Shown here piece after piece: positions 7,207 to 15,230 of a DNA stretch of 64,000 nucleotides. Each line of letters starts with the position of its first letter. Positions within the stretch are counted from its first letter, which is position 1. Source of the DNA: JBBRHQ01 sp963840235 (lineage in GTDB: Bacteria; Actinomycetota; Thermoleophilia; Solirubrobacterales; 70-9); contig CAWIYC010000003.1 of assembly GCA_963840235.1 (NCBI GenBank), forward strand, positions 434,001 to 498,000, in the 5' to 3' direction. Under the pieces are notes generated by a model that was not told the origin of the DNA, ran no database searches, and saw only the letters and a program-made list of their open reading frames with translations. The translations under genes and the position numbers were made by a program.

Positions 7207-8505
7207 ATGGAAAAGTTCGTCATCCAAGGCGGGGTCTCGCTCTCTGGCGAGATCACCGCGGCAGGCAACAAGAACGCGGCCCTGCCGATCCTCGCGGCCT
7301 GCCTGCTGACCGAGGAGGAGATCCTGGTCCACAACGTGCCGCGGATCCGCGACACCGAGGCCCAGCTGACCCTGCTGGAACGGCTCGGGGTCGACGTCGA
7401 CTGGGTGGCCGACAACAGCGTCAGGCTGCAGGCGGCGACGCTCTCGGACGTGACCGTGGACGAGGAGACCTCGAGCGTGATCCGCGCATCGTTCCTGCTC
7501 GCCGGGCCGCTGTTGGCCCGCTTCGGCGAAGCGAGGATGCCTCCACCAGGGGGTGACCACATCGGCCGGCGCCGGCTCGACGCCCACCTCGACGCCTTCG
7601 TCGAGCTGGGGGCACGCATAGGCGGCGAGCGCATGATCGAGATCTCGGCCCCCCCGGGCGGCCTCCGGGCCTGCCGGATCTTCATGGACGAGCCCTCGGT
7701 GATGGGGACCGAGAACGCCCTGATGGCGGCGGCGCTGACCCCTGGACCGACGACGATCGCCAACGCCGCCTGCGAGCCCCACGTCCAGGACCTGGCCCGC
7801 CTGCTGACCGAGATGGGCGCCCAGGTGGACGGGATCGGCTCCAACGTGATGACGGTCCACGGCCGCGACCGCCTCGGCGGCGCCGAGCACTCTGTCTGCC
7901 CGGACCACATCGAAGTCGCCAGCTTCATGGCCCTGGCCGGGGTCACCGGCGGCGAACTGCGGATCCGCGATGCCGAGCCCAACGACCTGACCATGGTCAG
8001 GCGCCAGTTCCAGCGCCTCGGCTTCCAGTCGGTGATCGAGGGCCGCGACGTGATCGTTCCGCCTGAGCAGCACCTGCGGGTGCGCGACGACATGGGCGAT
8101 GCGATCCCTAAGATCGAGGACGGTCCCTGGCCCGCCTTCCCGGCGGACCTGACCTCGATCGCCCTCGCCCTCGCGACCCAGGCCGACGGCACGATCATGA
8201 TCTTCGAGAAGATGTTTGAGAACCGGCTGTTCTTCGTCGACAAGCTGGTCGCGATGGGCGCTCGGATCACGCTGTGCGATCCCCACAGGGCGATGGTCAG
8301 CGGTCCGAGCCGTCTTCACGGCGAGCGTGTCGAGAGCCCCGACATCCGGGCGGGCATGGCGATGCTCATTGCGGCGCTGGCCGCAGATGGCACATCGGAG
8401 ATCGGCAACATCCGCCAGATCGACCGCGGCTACGAGCAGATCGATGAGCGCCTGCGCGGGCTCGGCGCCCATATCGAGCGCGTCTCGGCGGACGTCCCGG
8501 CCTAG
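7207..8505 (+). CDS. murA: UDP-N-acetylglucosamine 1-carboxyvinyltransferase, Asp-type
   Basis: A 432-residue enzyme making the first committed step of peptidoglycan synthesis: enolpyruvyl transfer from PEP to UDP-GlcNAc in the cytoplasm. The substrate-contact segment ITAAGNKNAALPILAACLL (Lys22) is intact. In the active-site loop the usual PGGCAIG is PGGDHIG, so the catalytic Cys is Asp117 (codon 7555-7557). This substitution is known from Mycobacterium and some other bacteria and makes MurA insensitive to fosfomycin. Full length and conserved ends argue for function. It heads the his cluster; hisZ starts 24 nt later with its own ribosome site. It is divergent from the HD-hydrolase gene. Confidence 0.96.
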   Translation: MEKFVIQGGVSLSGEITAAGNKNAALPILAACLLTEEEILVHNVPRIRDTEAQLTLLERLGVDVDWVADNSVRLQAATLSDVTVDEETSSVIRASFLLAGPLLARFGEARMPPPGGDHIGRRRLDAHLDAFVELGARIGGERMIEISAPPGGLRACRIFMDEPSVMGTENALMAAALTPGPTTIANAACEPHVQDLARLLTEMGAQVDGIGSNVMTVHGRDRLGGAEHSVCPDHIEVASFMALAGVTGGELRIRDAEPNDLTMVRRQFQRLGFQSVIEGRDVIVPPEQHLRVRDDMGDAIPKIEDGPWPAFPADLTSIALALATQADGTIMIFEKMFENRLFFVDKLVAMGARITLCDPHRAMVSGPSRLHGERVESPDIRAGMAMLIAALAADGTSEIGNIRQIDRGYEQIDERLRGLGAHIERVSADVPA

Positions 8506-8529
8506 CGGCCGTCGTCGGAGGTCCGCAGC

Positions 8530-9543
8530 ATGATCCACCCGATCCCACCAGGCACCCGCGACATCCTCCCCGACGAGATGCGGGAGCTGCGGCGCCTGCA
8601 CCTGGCGCTGATGGACGTCTTCGAGGCGCACGGATACGGCGAGGTCAGCACGCCGACGATCGAGTACGACGAGGTGATGGCTCGCGGCGACAGCCGCTCC
8701 GCCGGCAGCGCCTACCGCTTCTTCGACGAGCGCGGCGAGCTGCTCTCGCTGCGTTCCGACATGACGATCCCGATCGCCCGCCTGGTCGCCAACCGCTACG
8801 CGCAGGCCTCAACGCCGATCCGCTTTTGCTACATCGCCAATCTCTTCCGCGCGGTGCGGCCGCAGCGGGGCCAGATGCGTGAGTTCGCGCAGGCGGGCGT
8901 CGAGCTGATAGGCGCCCCGGCGCCGGAGGGGACCGCGGAGGTGATCGAGGTCCTCGGCGCCGCCCTCGACGCGGCAGGATTGGACCGGGCGGTGATCGGC
9001 CTCGGCGACTCCGACCTCTACCGCCAGCTGCTGGCCGAGATCGGGGTCGAGGCGGAGGCGCGCGACCGGGTTCTCGAAATGCTGGCGACCCATGACCTGG
9101 TGGGCCTGGAGCAGGCTCTGTCCGAGCTCGACGGGGTGAGCCCGGAGCGATGCGAGACGCTGGTCGCCCTGAGCCAGATGCGGGGCGGCCGCGAGGTCCT
9201 TGACCAGGCCCGCGAGATCGGCGGCGACGCCGTCGAGCGGGCGTCCACAAGGCTGCAGGAAACCTTCGACTCGCTGGAGTCGCGGGGGGCGGCTGGCCGG
9301 GTTCAGATCGATCTCGGGCTGCTGCGAGAGCCCGGCTACTACAGTGGCGCAATCCTCGAGGTCTACGACCCGGCCCTGGGGCACGTCCTTGGCGGGGGCG
9401 GGCGCTACGACGAGCTGATGTCGAGATTCGGAGTGAACCAGCCGGCGGCCGGCTTCGCTCTCTACCTGGAGCGGGTTCACGTCGCGGTGCTCGAAGAGGA
9501 GAGCAGAAAGCGGAGGGCGGACCGAAGGGAGGAGGGCCAGTGA
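8530..9543 (+). CDS. hisZ: ATP phosphoribosyltransferase regulatory subunit
   Basis: A 337-residue HisRS-like paralogue lacking aminoacylation function. It pairs with short HisG in the first step of histidine biosynthesis. The N-terminus (MIHPIPPGTRDILPDEM) and the class II core (LLSLRSDMTIPIARLVA; QMREFAQAGVELIG; GYYSGAILEVYDP) are typical HisZ. There is no C-terminal anticodon-binding domain, as expected. A GGAGGT site sits 7 nt before the ATG. The stop overlaps the hisG start (GTGA), so the two subunits are translationally coupled. Confidence 0.93.
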   Translation: MIHPIPPGTRDILPDEMRELRRLHLALMDVFEAHGYGEVSTPTIEYDEVMARGDSRSAGSAYRFFDERGELLSLRSDMTIPIARLVANRYAQASTPIRFCYIANLFRAVRPQRGQMREFAQAGVELIGAPAPEGTAEVIEVLGAALDAAGLDRAVIGLGDSDLYRQLLAEIGVEAEARDRVLEMLATHDLVGLEQALSELDGVSPERCETLVALSQMRGGREVLDQAREIGGDAVERASTRLQETFDSLESRGAAGRVQIDLGLLREPGYYSGAILEVYDPALGHVLGGGGRYDELMSRFGVNQPAAGFALYLERVHVAVLEEESRKRRADRREEGQ

Positions 9544-10226
9544 CCCAGGTCGCGGGCTCGCTCGGTCCCAAGGCCGACGGGCCGCTCAAGTTCGCGATCC
9601 CCCGCGGGGCCCTGTTCGGGGGCACTCTCGACCTGCTCGACGCCGCCGGCATCCCGACTGCGGAGCTGCGCAGCGACTCGCGCGCGCTCGTCTTCGAGTC
9701 CGGGGGAATGACGCTGGTGACGATGAGGCCGTCCGACGTCCCGACCTACGTCGAGGCCGGGGCGGCGGACGTCGGAATCACCGGCAAGGACGTCCTCCTC
9801 GAGCAGTCCGACAGGATGGTCTATGAGCTGCTCGACCTCGGCTACGGCCGCTGCCGGATGGTCCTGGCCGGGAGGGTGGGGGATACCCGCCTTGGCGAGG
9901 CCGAGCGCCGTCTGGGGACGATGCGGATCGCAACCAAGTACCCACGGATCGCCGAGCGCCACTTCGAGCAGAGCGGCCGTCAGGCGGAGGTGATCGAGGT
10001 CAAGGGCTCGGTCGAGCTGGCCCCGCTGGCCGGCCTCGCCGACGGCATCGTCGATCTCGTCGCCAGCGGGCGCACCCTGGAGGAGAACGACCTCGAGGTG
10101 CGCGAGGAGATCGTCACCTGCAGCGCCCGCTTCGTCGCCAACCGGGTCGCCCACAAGCTCCGCTCCGACGAGGTGGACACGCTGACCGCGAAGCTGAAGG
10201 CCGCCGGCCCGGGAGGGTCGCCGTGA
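9540..10226 (+). CDS. hisG: ATP phosphoribosyltransferase, short (HisZ-dependent) form
   Basis: A 228-residue HisG of the short class: it has only the periplasmic-binding-like catalytic fold and lacks the roughly 80-residue C-terminal regulatory domain of long HisG. Recognisable parts are LKFAIPRGALFGGTLDLL, ADVGITGKDVLLE, RIATKYPRIAERHF and the PRPP loop region DGIVDLVASGRTLEENDL. It condenses ATP and PRPP as the committed step of histidine synthesis and needs HisZ for activity and feedback control. It overlaps hisZ by 4 nt and hisD by 4 nt. Confidence 0.95.
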   Translation: MTQVAGSLGPKADGPLKFAIPRGALFGGTLDLLDAAGIPTAELRSDSRALVFESGGMTLVTMRPSDVPTYVEAGAADVGITGKDVLLEQSDRMVYELLDLGYGRCRMVLAGRVGDTRLGEAERRLGTMRIATKYPRIAERHFEQSGRQAEVIEVKGSVELAPLAGLADGIVDLVASGRTLEENDLEVREEIVTCSARFVANRVAHKLRSDEVDTLTAKLKAAGPGGSP

Positions 10227-11491
10227 GGATCACCAGGATCGAGTGGGACGGTGCCGACGCCGCCGCGATGGCGGCCCGGCTGCGCCCGGACGGCCCCGGC
10301 CCGGGATCGGTGGCAGCCGACGTCGCCGAGATCCTCGCCGCCGTGCGCGAGCACGGGGACCGGGCCCTGTTCGAGCTCGGAGAGAAGTTTGACGGCGTCC
10401 GCCCGCAGAGCCTGAGGATCCCGGTCGAGGAGATCCAGTCGGCCTCGGCAACCCTCGACCAAAGCTTCCTCGAGGCGCTGCGGGTGGCGGCGACCAACGT
10501 GCGCCGGGTGGCCGAAACCCAACTCGCCGCGAAGCCGGTCTCGGTCGAGCTTCCCCAGGGTCACGTCGTCGCGATTCGGGAGGTCCCTGTGAGCAGCACC
10601 GGCATCTATGTCCCGGGCGGCGGGGCAGCCCTCGCCTCGAGCGCGTTGATGTGCGCAATCCCCGCTCGCGTCGCAGGGGTCGGGAGGATCGCCCTTGCCT
10701 CGCCGCCGGGGCGGGAGGGCCGCATCAGCGCCGCCGTTCTGGCAGCCTGCGACGAGGCCGGGGTCGATGAGGTCTACGCCGCCGGCGGCGCCCAGGCGAT
10801 CGCCGCCCTCGCCCTCGGCACCGAGACGATCGCCCCGGTGGACCTGATCGCCGGGCCCGGCAACCCCTACACGCAGGAAGCAAAGCGCCAGCTGTTCGGC
10901 CGGGTCGGAATAGACGGGATCGCCGGGCCCTCGGAGCTGATGGTGATCCTGGGGGAGACGGCCCGGATCGAGTGGATCGCGCTCGACCTCTGCGCCCAGG
11001 CGGAGCACGGCGCCGACAGCCCGCTGGTCGCGGCGGCGGTGGAGTCGCGGATCCTCGACCGCCTGGCCGAACGGGTGACCGAGCTCGCGCAGTCGCGGCC
11101 GAGCGTCGCCGACGCGGCCCTCGCCCTGATCGCGGTGCCGGACACCGACGCAGCCATCGCCCTCGCCAATGCCTACGCGCCCGAGCACCTGCAGATAGCC
11201 ACCGAGGATGCCGGGATCCAGGCCGCCTCGGCAACCACTGCCGGCTGCGTCTTCATCGGCGATTACGGGGCGACCGCCTTCGGCGACTACGCGGCCGGCT
11301 CCAACCACGTGCTGCCCACAGGGGGCGCCGGCCGCTTCCAGGGGCCGCTCGGCCCGGGCGCGTTCAGGCGCCGGATCGCAAATGTAAGCTTGCCCGGACC
11401 GGCGGCCGAGGCGCTGGCGCCGCACGTCGACGCGCTCGCCCGGGCCGAAGGGCTGCCCGTCCACGGCGAGTCGGGAACGGTGAGACGATGA
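10223..11491 (+). CDS. hisD: Histidinol dehydrogenase
   Basis: A 422-residue Zn-dependent enzyme oxidising histidinol to histidine in two NAD steps. Signature segments include STGIYVPGGGAALASSALM, VDLIAGPGNPYTQEAKRQLF, GIDGIAGPSELMVI, AQAEHGADSPLVA (Zn/base His region), and near the end GDYAAGSNHVLPTGGAGRF. It starts at GTG overlapping hisG, and its TGA overlaps the hisB ATG. The length is normal for the family. Confidence 0.96.
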   Translation: MRITRIEWDGADAAAMAARLRPDGPGPGSVAADVAEILAAVREHGDRALFELGEKFDGVRPQSLRIPVEEIQSASATLDQSFLEALRVAATNVRRVAETQLAAKPVSVELPQGHVVAIREVPVSSTGIYVPGGGAALASSALMCAIPARVAGVGRIALASPPGREGRISAAVLAACDEAGVDEVYAAGGAQAIAALALGTETIAPVDLIAGPGNPYTQEAKRQLFGRVGIDGIAGPSELMVILGETARIEWIALDLCAQAEHGADSPLVAAAVESRILDRLAERVTELAQSRPSVADAALALIAVPDTDAAIALANAYAPEHLQIATEDAGIQAASATTAGCVFIGDYGATAFGDYAAGSNHVLPTGGAGRFQGPLGPGAFRRRIANVSLPGPAAEALAPHVDALARAEGLPVHGESGTVRR

Positions 11492-12081
11492 CGCGAAGTG
11501 CCGAGGAGTCGAGGAAGACAAAGGAGACCGAGATCCGCCTCTCGGTTGACCTCGATGGCGGAACCGGCGGAACGATCTCGACCGGCGTCGGCTTCCTCGA
11601 CCACATGCTCGACCTGCTCGCCAGGCACGGCCGCCTCGGCCTCGAGGTGGAGGCCAGCGGCGACCTCGAGACGGGGGCCCACCACACCGTCGAAGACGTC
11701 GGAATCGTCCTCGGGCAGGCGCTTGATGTCGCCCTCGCCGACCGCTCCGGCATCCGCCGCTACGGCTCGGCGCTGGTGCCGATGGACGAGGCACTCGCCG
11801 AGTGCGCGATCGACGTCTCGGGGCGGCCACTTTGCGTCTTCGAGGCCGAGTTGCCCGCGACCTCGATCGCCGGATTCGACACCGACCTCGCCGAGGAGTT
11901 CTTCCGCGCCTTCGCCGCCTCGGCCAAGGTCACCTTGCACATCTCCGTGCGTCGCGGCACCAACGCCCATCACATGATCGAGGCTTGCTTCAAGGCGTTC
12001 GCCCGCGCGCTGCGCGAGGCCGTCGAGATCGACCCCGGGGAGATTGGGGTCCCAAGCACCAAGGGGAGCCTAAGCGGGTGA
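11488..12081 (+). CDS. hisB: Imidazoleglycerol-phosphate dehydratase
   Basis: A 197-residue Mn-dependent IGPD (monofunctional; no phosphatase domain). The two metal-binding His-rich repeats are seen: GFLDHMLDLLARHG with GAHHTVEDVGI in the first half, and RGTNAHHMIEACFKAFARAL in the second. It catalyses the sixth step of histidine synthesis. The ATG overlaps the hisD stop, and its own stop overlaps the hisH GTG. Confidence 0.96.
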   Translation: MTRSAEESRKTKETEIRLSVDLDGGTGGTISTGVGFLDHMLDLLARHGRLGLEVEASGDLETGAHHTVEDVGIVLGQALDVALADRSGIRRYGSALVPMDEALAECAIDVSGRPLCVFEAELPATSIAGFDTDLAEEFFRAFAASAKVTLHISVRRGTNAHHMIEACFKAFARALREAVEIDPGEIGVPSTKGSLSG

Positions 12082-12707
12082 CCCGGATCGCGATCCTCAA
12101 CCTCGGGATGGGCAACCTCCGCTCGGTCGCGAAGGCGCTCGAGCATGTCGGCGCCGAGGCCGAGGTGACCAGCGACGCCGCGGCGGTGCGGCTGGCCGAT
12201 GGCCTGATCCTGCCGGGTGTCGGCGCCTTCCCGAAGGCGATGGAGCGGGTCCTCGAGTGCGGCCTCGACGAGTTGGTTCGAGAGCGCAACGCCGCCGGCG
12301 TCCCGGTGCTCGGGATCTGCCTCGGGCTTCAACTGCTGTTCGAGTCCTCGACCGAGCTCGGCGGCTCGCCGGGGCTCGGCCTGCTCGAGGGGGAGGTGAC
12401 CGAGATCGCTGCCGCCGGTCTCAAGGTCCCCCACATCGGCTGGTCGCCGGTCGAGTGGGAGCGGATCTCGCCCCTCGCCATCGGCATAGAACCCGGCACC
12501 CCTTTCTACTTCGTCCACTCGTTCGCTGTCAGGCCCCGAGCCGATGAGGTGATCGGAACGGTTGCCCACGGCGAGCGCTTCGCCTGCGCGGTCCAGCGCG
12601 ACAACGTCTTCGGAGTCCAGTTCCACCCAGAGAAGTCGAGCGCGGCCGGGCTGGCGCTGCTCTCGAACTTCGCCGAGATCTGCGCCCGCACGGTCGCAAC
12701 GGCGTGA
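12078..12707 (+). CDS. hisH: Imidazole glycerol phosphate synthase, glutaminase subunit
   Basis: A 209-residue class I glutamine amidotransferase. The nucleophile elbow GICLGLQLLFE supplies the catalytic Cys. The His-Glu pair is in FGVQFHPEKSS. LPGVGAFPKAME is the oxyanion-side loop. It feeds ammonia to HisF. It starts at GTG 12078 inside the end of hisB. The stop overlaps the GTG of hisA. Its partner hisF is separated by hisA and a hairpin. Confidence 0.95.
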   Translation: MTRIAILNLGMGNLRSVAKALEHVGAEAEVTSDAAAVRLADGLILPGVGAFPKAMERVLECGLDELVRERNAAGVPVLGICLGLQLLFESSTELGGSPGLGLLEGEVTEIAAAGLKVPHIGWSPVEWERISPLAIGIEPGTPFYFVHSFAVRPRADEVIGTVAHGERFACAVQRDNVFGVQFHPEKSSAAGLALLSNFAEICARTVATA

Positions 12708-13432
12708 TCCTCTATCCGGCGATCGACATCCGCGGCGGCGGCGCCGTGCGCCTGGCCCAGGGCGACTACGAGCGGGAGACTCGCTACGACGCCGACCCCG
12801 TCGACGCCGCGGCGCGATGGGCCGGCGGCGGTGCCCGCTTCCTCCACGTCGTGGACCTCGACGGCGCCAGGACGGGAAAGCCGCAGAACCTCGGCACGGT
12901 GAGGAGGATCGCCGCCACCGTCAGCTGCCCGATCCAGGTCGGTGGCGGCCTCCGCGACGCGACCGCGGTCGAGGATGCGCTCTGCGCCGGCGCAGAGCGC
13001 ATCGTCATCGGCACAGCGGCGCTGCGGGACCGCGGGTTCCTCGGCGAGATGCTCGAGCGCCACCGCGAGCGGGTGGTGGTCTCGGTTGACGCCCGCGGCG
13101 GCAGGGTCTCGCTCGCCGGCTGGACTGAGACCAGCGAGACCGACGTCGCCGACGCGGTTGCCGAGATGGGCGAGCTGGGGGTTGCCCGGTTCCTCTTCAC
13201 CCCGATCGAGGTGGACGGGACGATGGAGGGCCCCGGGCTGGGGGAGCTGGAGAGGGTCGCGGCCGCGACCGCGGCCGAGATCCTCTACTCCGGGGGGGTC
13301 GGCGATCTGGGTGACCTGCGGGCGCTCGCCGCCGAGGCCCCGCCGAACGCGACCGGGGTGATAGTCGGCCGGGCGCTTTACGAGGGTCGCTTCACCGTCG
13401 CCGAGGCCGAGGCGGCGCTGGCGAGCCGATGA
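12704..13432 (+). CDS. hisA: ProFAR isomerase (HisA; possible PriA-type bifunctionality)
   Basis: A 242-residue (beta-alpha)8 barrel starting at GTG. The first catalytic Asp lies in ILYPAIDIRGGGAVRL, and the second is in the EVDGTMEGPGL loop. Phosphate-binding Gly loops are IQVGGGLRD and LYSGGVGDLGDL. Many actinobacteria use a bifunctional PriA that also replaces TrpF. The sequence alone does not settle which type this is, and no trpF is in the window. Confidence 0.92.
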   Translation: MILYPAIDIRGGGAVRLAQGDYERETRYDADPVDAAARWAGGGARFLHVVDLDGARTGKPQNLGTVRRIAATVSCPIQVGGGLRDATAVEDALCAGAERIVIGTAALRDRGFLGEMLERHRERVVVSVDARGGRVSLAGWTETSETDVADAVAEMGELGVARFLFTPIEVDGTMEGPGLGELERVAAATAAEILYSGGVGDLGDLRALAAEAPPNATGVIVGRALYEGRFTVAEAEAALASR

Positions 13433-13440
13433 GCCGCTGC

Positions 13441-13485
13441 CGAGAGTGATCTGAGACACCAATACGGTGACTCATTGAACTCTCG
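13441..13485 (+). other. Hairpin separating hisA and hisF
   Basis: An outer 7-bp stem (13441-13447 with 13479-13485) encloses an inner 4-bp stem (13457-13460 with 13466-13469). It lies in the 73-nt gap after the tightly overlapping hisZ-A genes, just before a candidate promoter for hisF. It probably attenuates or ends the upstream transcript. Confidence 0.5.
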
Positions 13486-13492
13486 CGCCCCG

Positions 13493-13498
13493 TAGCCT
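13493..13498 (+). promoter_or_regulatory. -10 hexamer TAGCCT before hisF
   Basis: Seven bases separate the hexamer from GTG 13506, putting the expected +1 one nt before the start codon. With the hairpin upstream, it suggests hisF has its own near-leaderless transcript. Confidence 0.45.
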
Positions 13499-13505
13499 CA
13501 GAGTC

Positions 13506-14264
13506 GTGGTCCTGAAACGAGTCATACCGTGCCTCGACGTCGACGCCGGTCGCGTCGTCAAGGGCACGAACTTCGTCGGCCTGCGCGATGCCGGCGACCC
13601 GGTCGAGCTGGCCGAGCGCTACGACGCAGAGGGGGCCGACGAACTGGTCTTCCTCGACATCACCGCCTCGCACGAGCGCCGCGAGACGATCGTCGAGCTC
13701 GCCCGCCGGACGGCCGACAACGTCTTCATCCCGTTCACGATCGGCGGTGGCATCCGCTCGGTCGCCGACGCCCAAGCCGTCCTCGACGCAGGCGCCGACA
13801 AGGTCTCGGTCAACTCCGCCGCCCTGCGCCGACCCGGGTTGCTGAACGAGCTTGCCGACACCTTCGGCGCCCAGTGCGTGGTGATTGCGATCGACGCCAA
13901 GCGCGAACCCGGGGGCTGGGGCGTATACGTCCACGGGGGACGCGAGCGGGTCGAGGGCCGCGAGGCGGTCGCCTGGGCCCGCGAGGCAACCGATCGCGGG
14001 GCGGGGGAGGTGCTGCTGACGAGCATGGACCGGGACGGCACCAGCGATGGCTATGACCTCGAGCTGACCCGAGCCGTGGCCGACGCGGTCGGCGTGCCGG
14101 TGATCGCCTCGGGGGGCGCCGGGCGGTTGGAGCACCTGAGCGAGGCGATCGCCGTGGGGGGCGCGGACGCCGTCCTCTGCGCCTCGATCTTCCACTACGG
14201 CACCTTCAGCGTGCACGAGGCGAAGAAGCGGATGGCTGCCGACGGTCTGCCGGTGCGCCTCTGA
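13506..14264 (+). CDS. hisF: Imidazole glycerol phosphate synthase, cyclase subunit
   Basis: A 252-residue (beta-alpha)8 barrel. The catalytic Asp pair is in KRVIPCLDVDAGRVVKG and LLTSMDRDGTSDGYDLELT. Phosphate-binding segments are TIGGGIRSVADAQ and VIASGGAGRLEHL. It works with HisH to form IGP and AICAR. It starts at GTG, with no ribosome site but a well-placed -10 hexamer. hisC, hisI and hisE are not in the window. Confidence 0.96.
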   Translation: MVLKRVIPCLDVDAGRVVKGTNFVGLRDAGDPVELAERYDAEGADELVFLDITASHERRETIVELARRTADNVFIPFTIGGGIRSVADAQAVLDAGADKVSVNSAALRRPGLLNELADTFGAQCVVIAIDAKREPGGWGVYVHGGRERVEGREAVAWAREATDRGAGEVLLTSMDRDGTSDGYDLELTRAVADAVGVPVIASGGAGRLEHLSEAIAVGGADAVLCASIFHYGTFSVHEAKKRMAADGLPVRL

Positions 14265-14294
14265 ACCCCGGCGTGGCGCCTTGACGCATCGCTG

Positions 14295-15230
14295 TCAACC
14301 CGAGGCGAGGTCGGAGGCGAGACCCTCGACGCCGCTGGAGCCGAGGATCTCGAATCGGTTCAGCTCGTAGGGGCGACCGCGGTTCGCGTAACCCGGGACC
14401 TCGGTCATCGCCCCGGCGTAGCCGGCGGCCTTGACGGCGGCGATCACGGTCGCGTCGAAGCGCCCCGCCGGGTAGCAGAAGTTGTTAACGGGGACGTCGT
14501 AGTCCCGCTTCAGGATCATCCTCGATCCCTCCAACTCGCGCCGGAGGGTGGCGGCGTCCACCGTGGTCAGGTCGAGGTGGTTGATGGTGTGCGAAGCCAG
14601 CTCCCAGCCGGCGGCGATCATCGCCTCGACGTTGCTGGTGTAAAGGTCCGAGCCCTCCGCCTTCAGGTTCAGGACCCCGGCCCAGCCGTGCCTGCGAAGC
14701 TCCGGCAGAGCGAACGTGAACTGCGGTCTGTAGCCGTCGTCGAAGGAGATGACAACCGGCCTCGGAGGCAGCGTCCCACCGCGGTACCAGGCCTTCTGCA
14801 CCTGGTCGAGGGTGACCGACTCATAGCCATTGCGATCGAGCCAGTCCATCTGCCGGCGGAAGTCGGGACGGGTGACGTAGAGCTCGGGGTAGGGAGCGTC
14901 GGCCGGGGCCGCGCCGAGGACGTGGTACTCGATGATCGGCACGGGACCGGTGTGCGGTCTCCAATCCTGCTGCGGGGTCGCGTTGGCGACCAGCCGCGAG
15001 CCCGTCGCGCCGCCACCGTTTCTGCCGGTGGCGCCGATCGCGCCGGGCTTGCCGCCGGCGTCCCCCGCGTCCGCCCCTCCGTCGCCGCCGCCGGAAAGGG
15101 CGAGCGCAACGACCACGACCACGACCACGGCGGCGCCCAGAGCCGCCAGCGCGGTGCGCCGCCTCCGCCTCAGGCGCCGCTCGACCTCACTGCGCCTGGC
15201 CGCTAGTCGATCCGGAACCCGCGGGTCCAC
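14295..15230 (-). CDS. Membrane-anchored polysaccharide deacetylase (NodB/CE4 family)
   Basis: A 311-residue protein. A basic N-terminus (RRLRRRRR) precedes one membrane helix (about residues 28-46), then a Gly-rich linker and a CE4 domain. The metal Asp-Asp motif is VISFDDGYRPQF, and the His pair motif is ELASHTINHLDLTT. PAGRFDATVIAAVKAAGY carries the later catalytic region. It should deacetylate a surface polysaccharide outside the membrane. It starts at GTG 15230, 44 nt inside the end of the propeller gene in another frame, so the two are likely co-expressed. Confidence 0.88.
   Translation of the reverse strand: MDPRVPDRLAARRSEVERRLRRRRRTALAALGAAVVVVVVVALALSGGGDGGADAGDAGGKPGAIGATGRNGGGATGSRLVANATPQQDWRPHTGPVPIIEYHVLGAAPADAPYPELYVTRPDFRRQMDWLDRNGYESVTLDQVQKAWYRGGTLPPRPVVISFDDGYRPQFTFALPELRRHGWAGVLNLKAEGSDLYTSNVEAMIAAGWELASHTINHLDLTTVDAATLRRELEGSRMILKRDYDVPVNNFCYPAGRFDATVIAAVKAAGYAGAMTEVPGYANRGRPYELNRFEILGSSGVEGLASDLASG

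Noticed and set aside
7119..8270. Upstream extension of the HD-hydrolase frame on the minus strand
   Set aside because: It is antisense to murA and has shadow composition; the HD domain begins naturally at ATG 7118.
13441..13485. CRP-type operator upstream of hisF
   Set aside because: The sequence TGATCTGAGACACC...GGTGACTCA is an imperfect palindrome with spacing unlike TGTGA-N6-TCACA; a hairpin explains it better.
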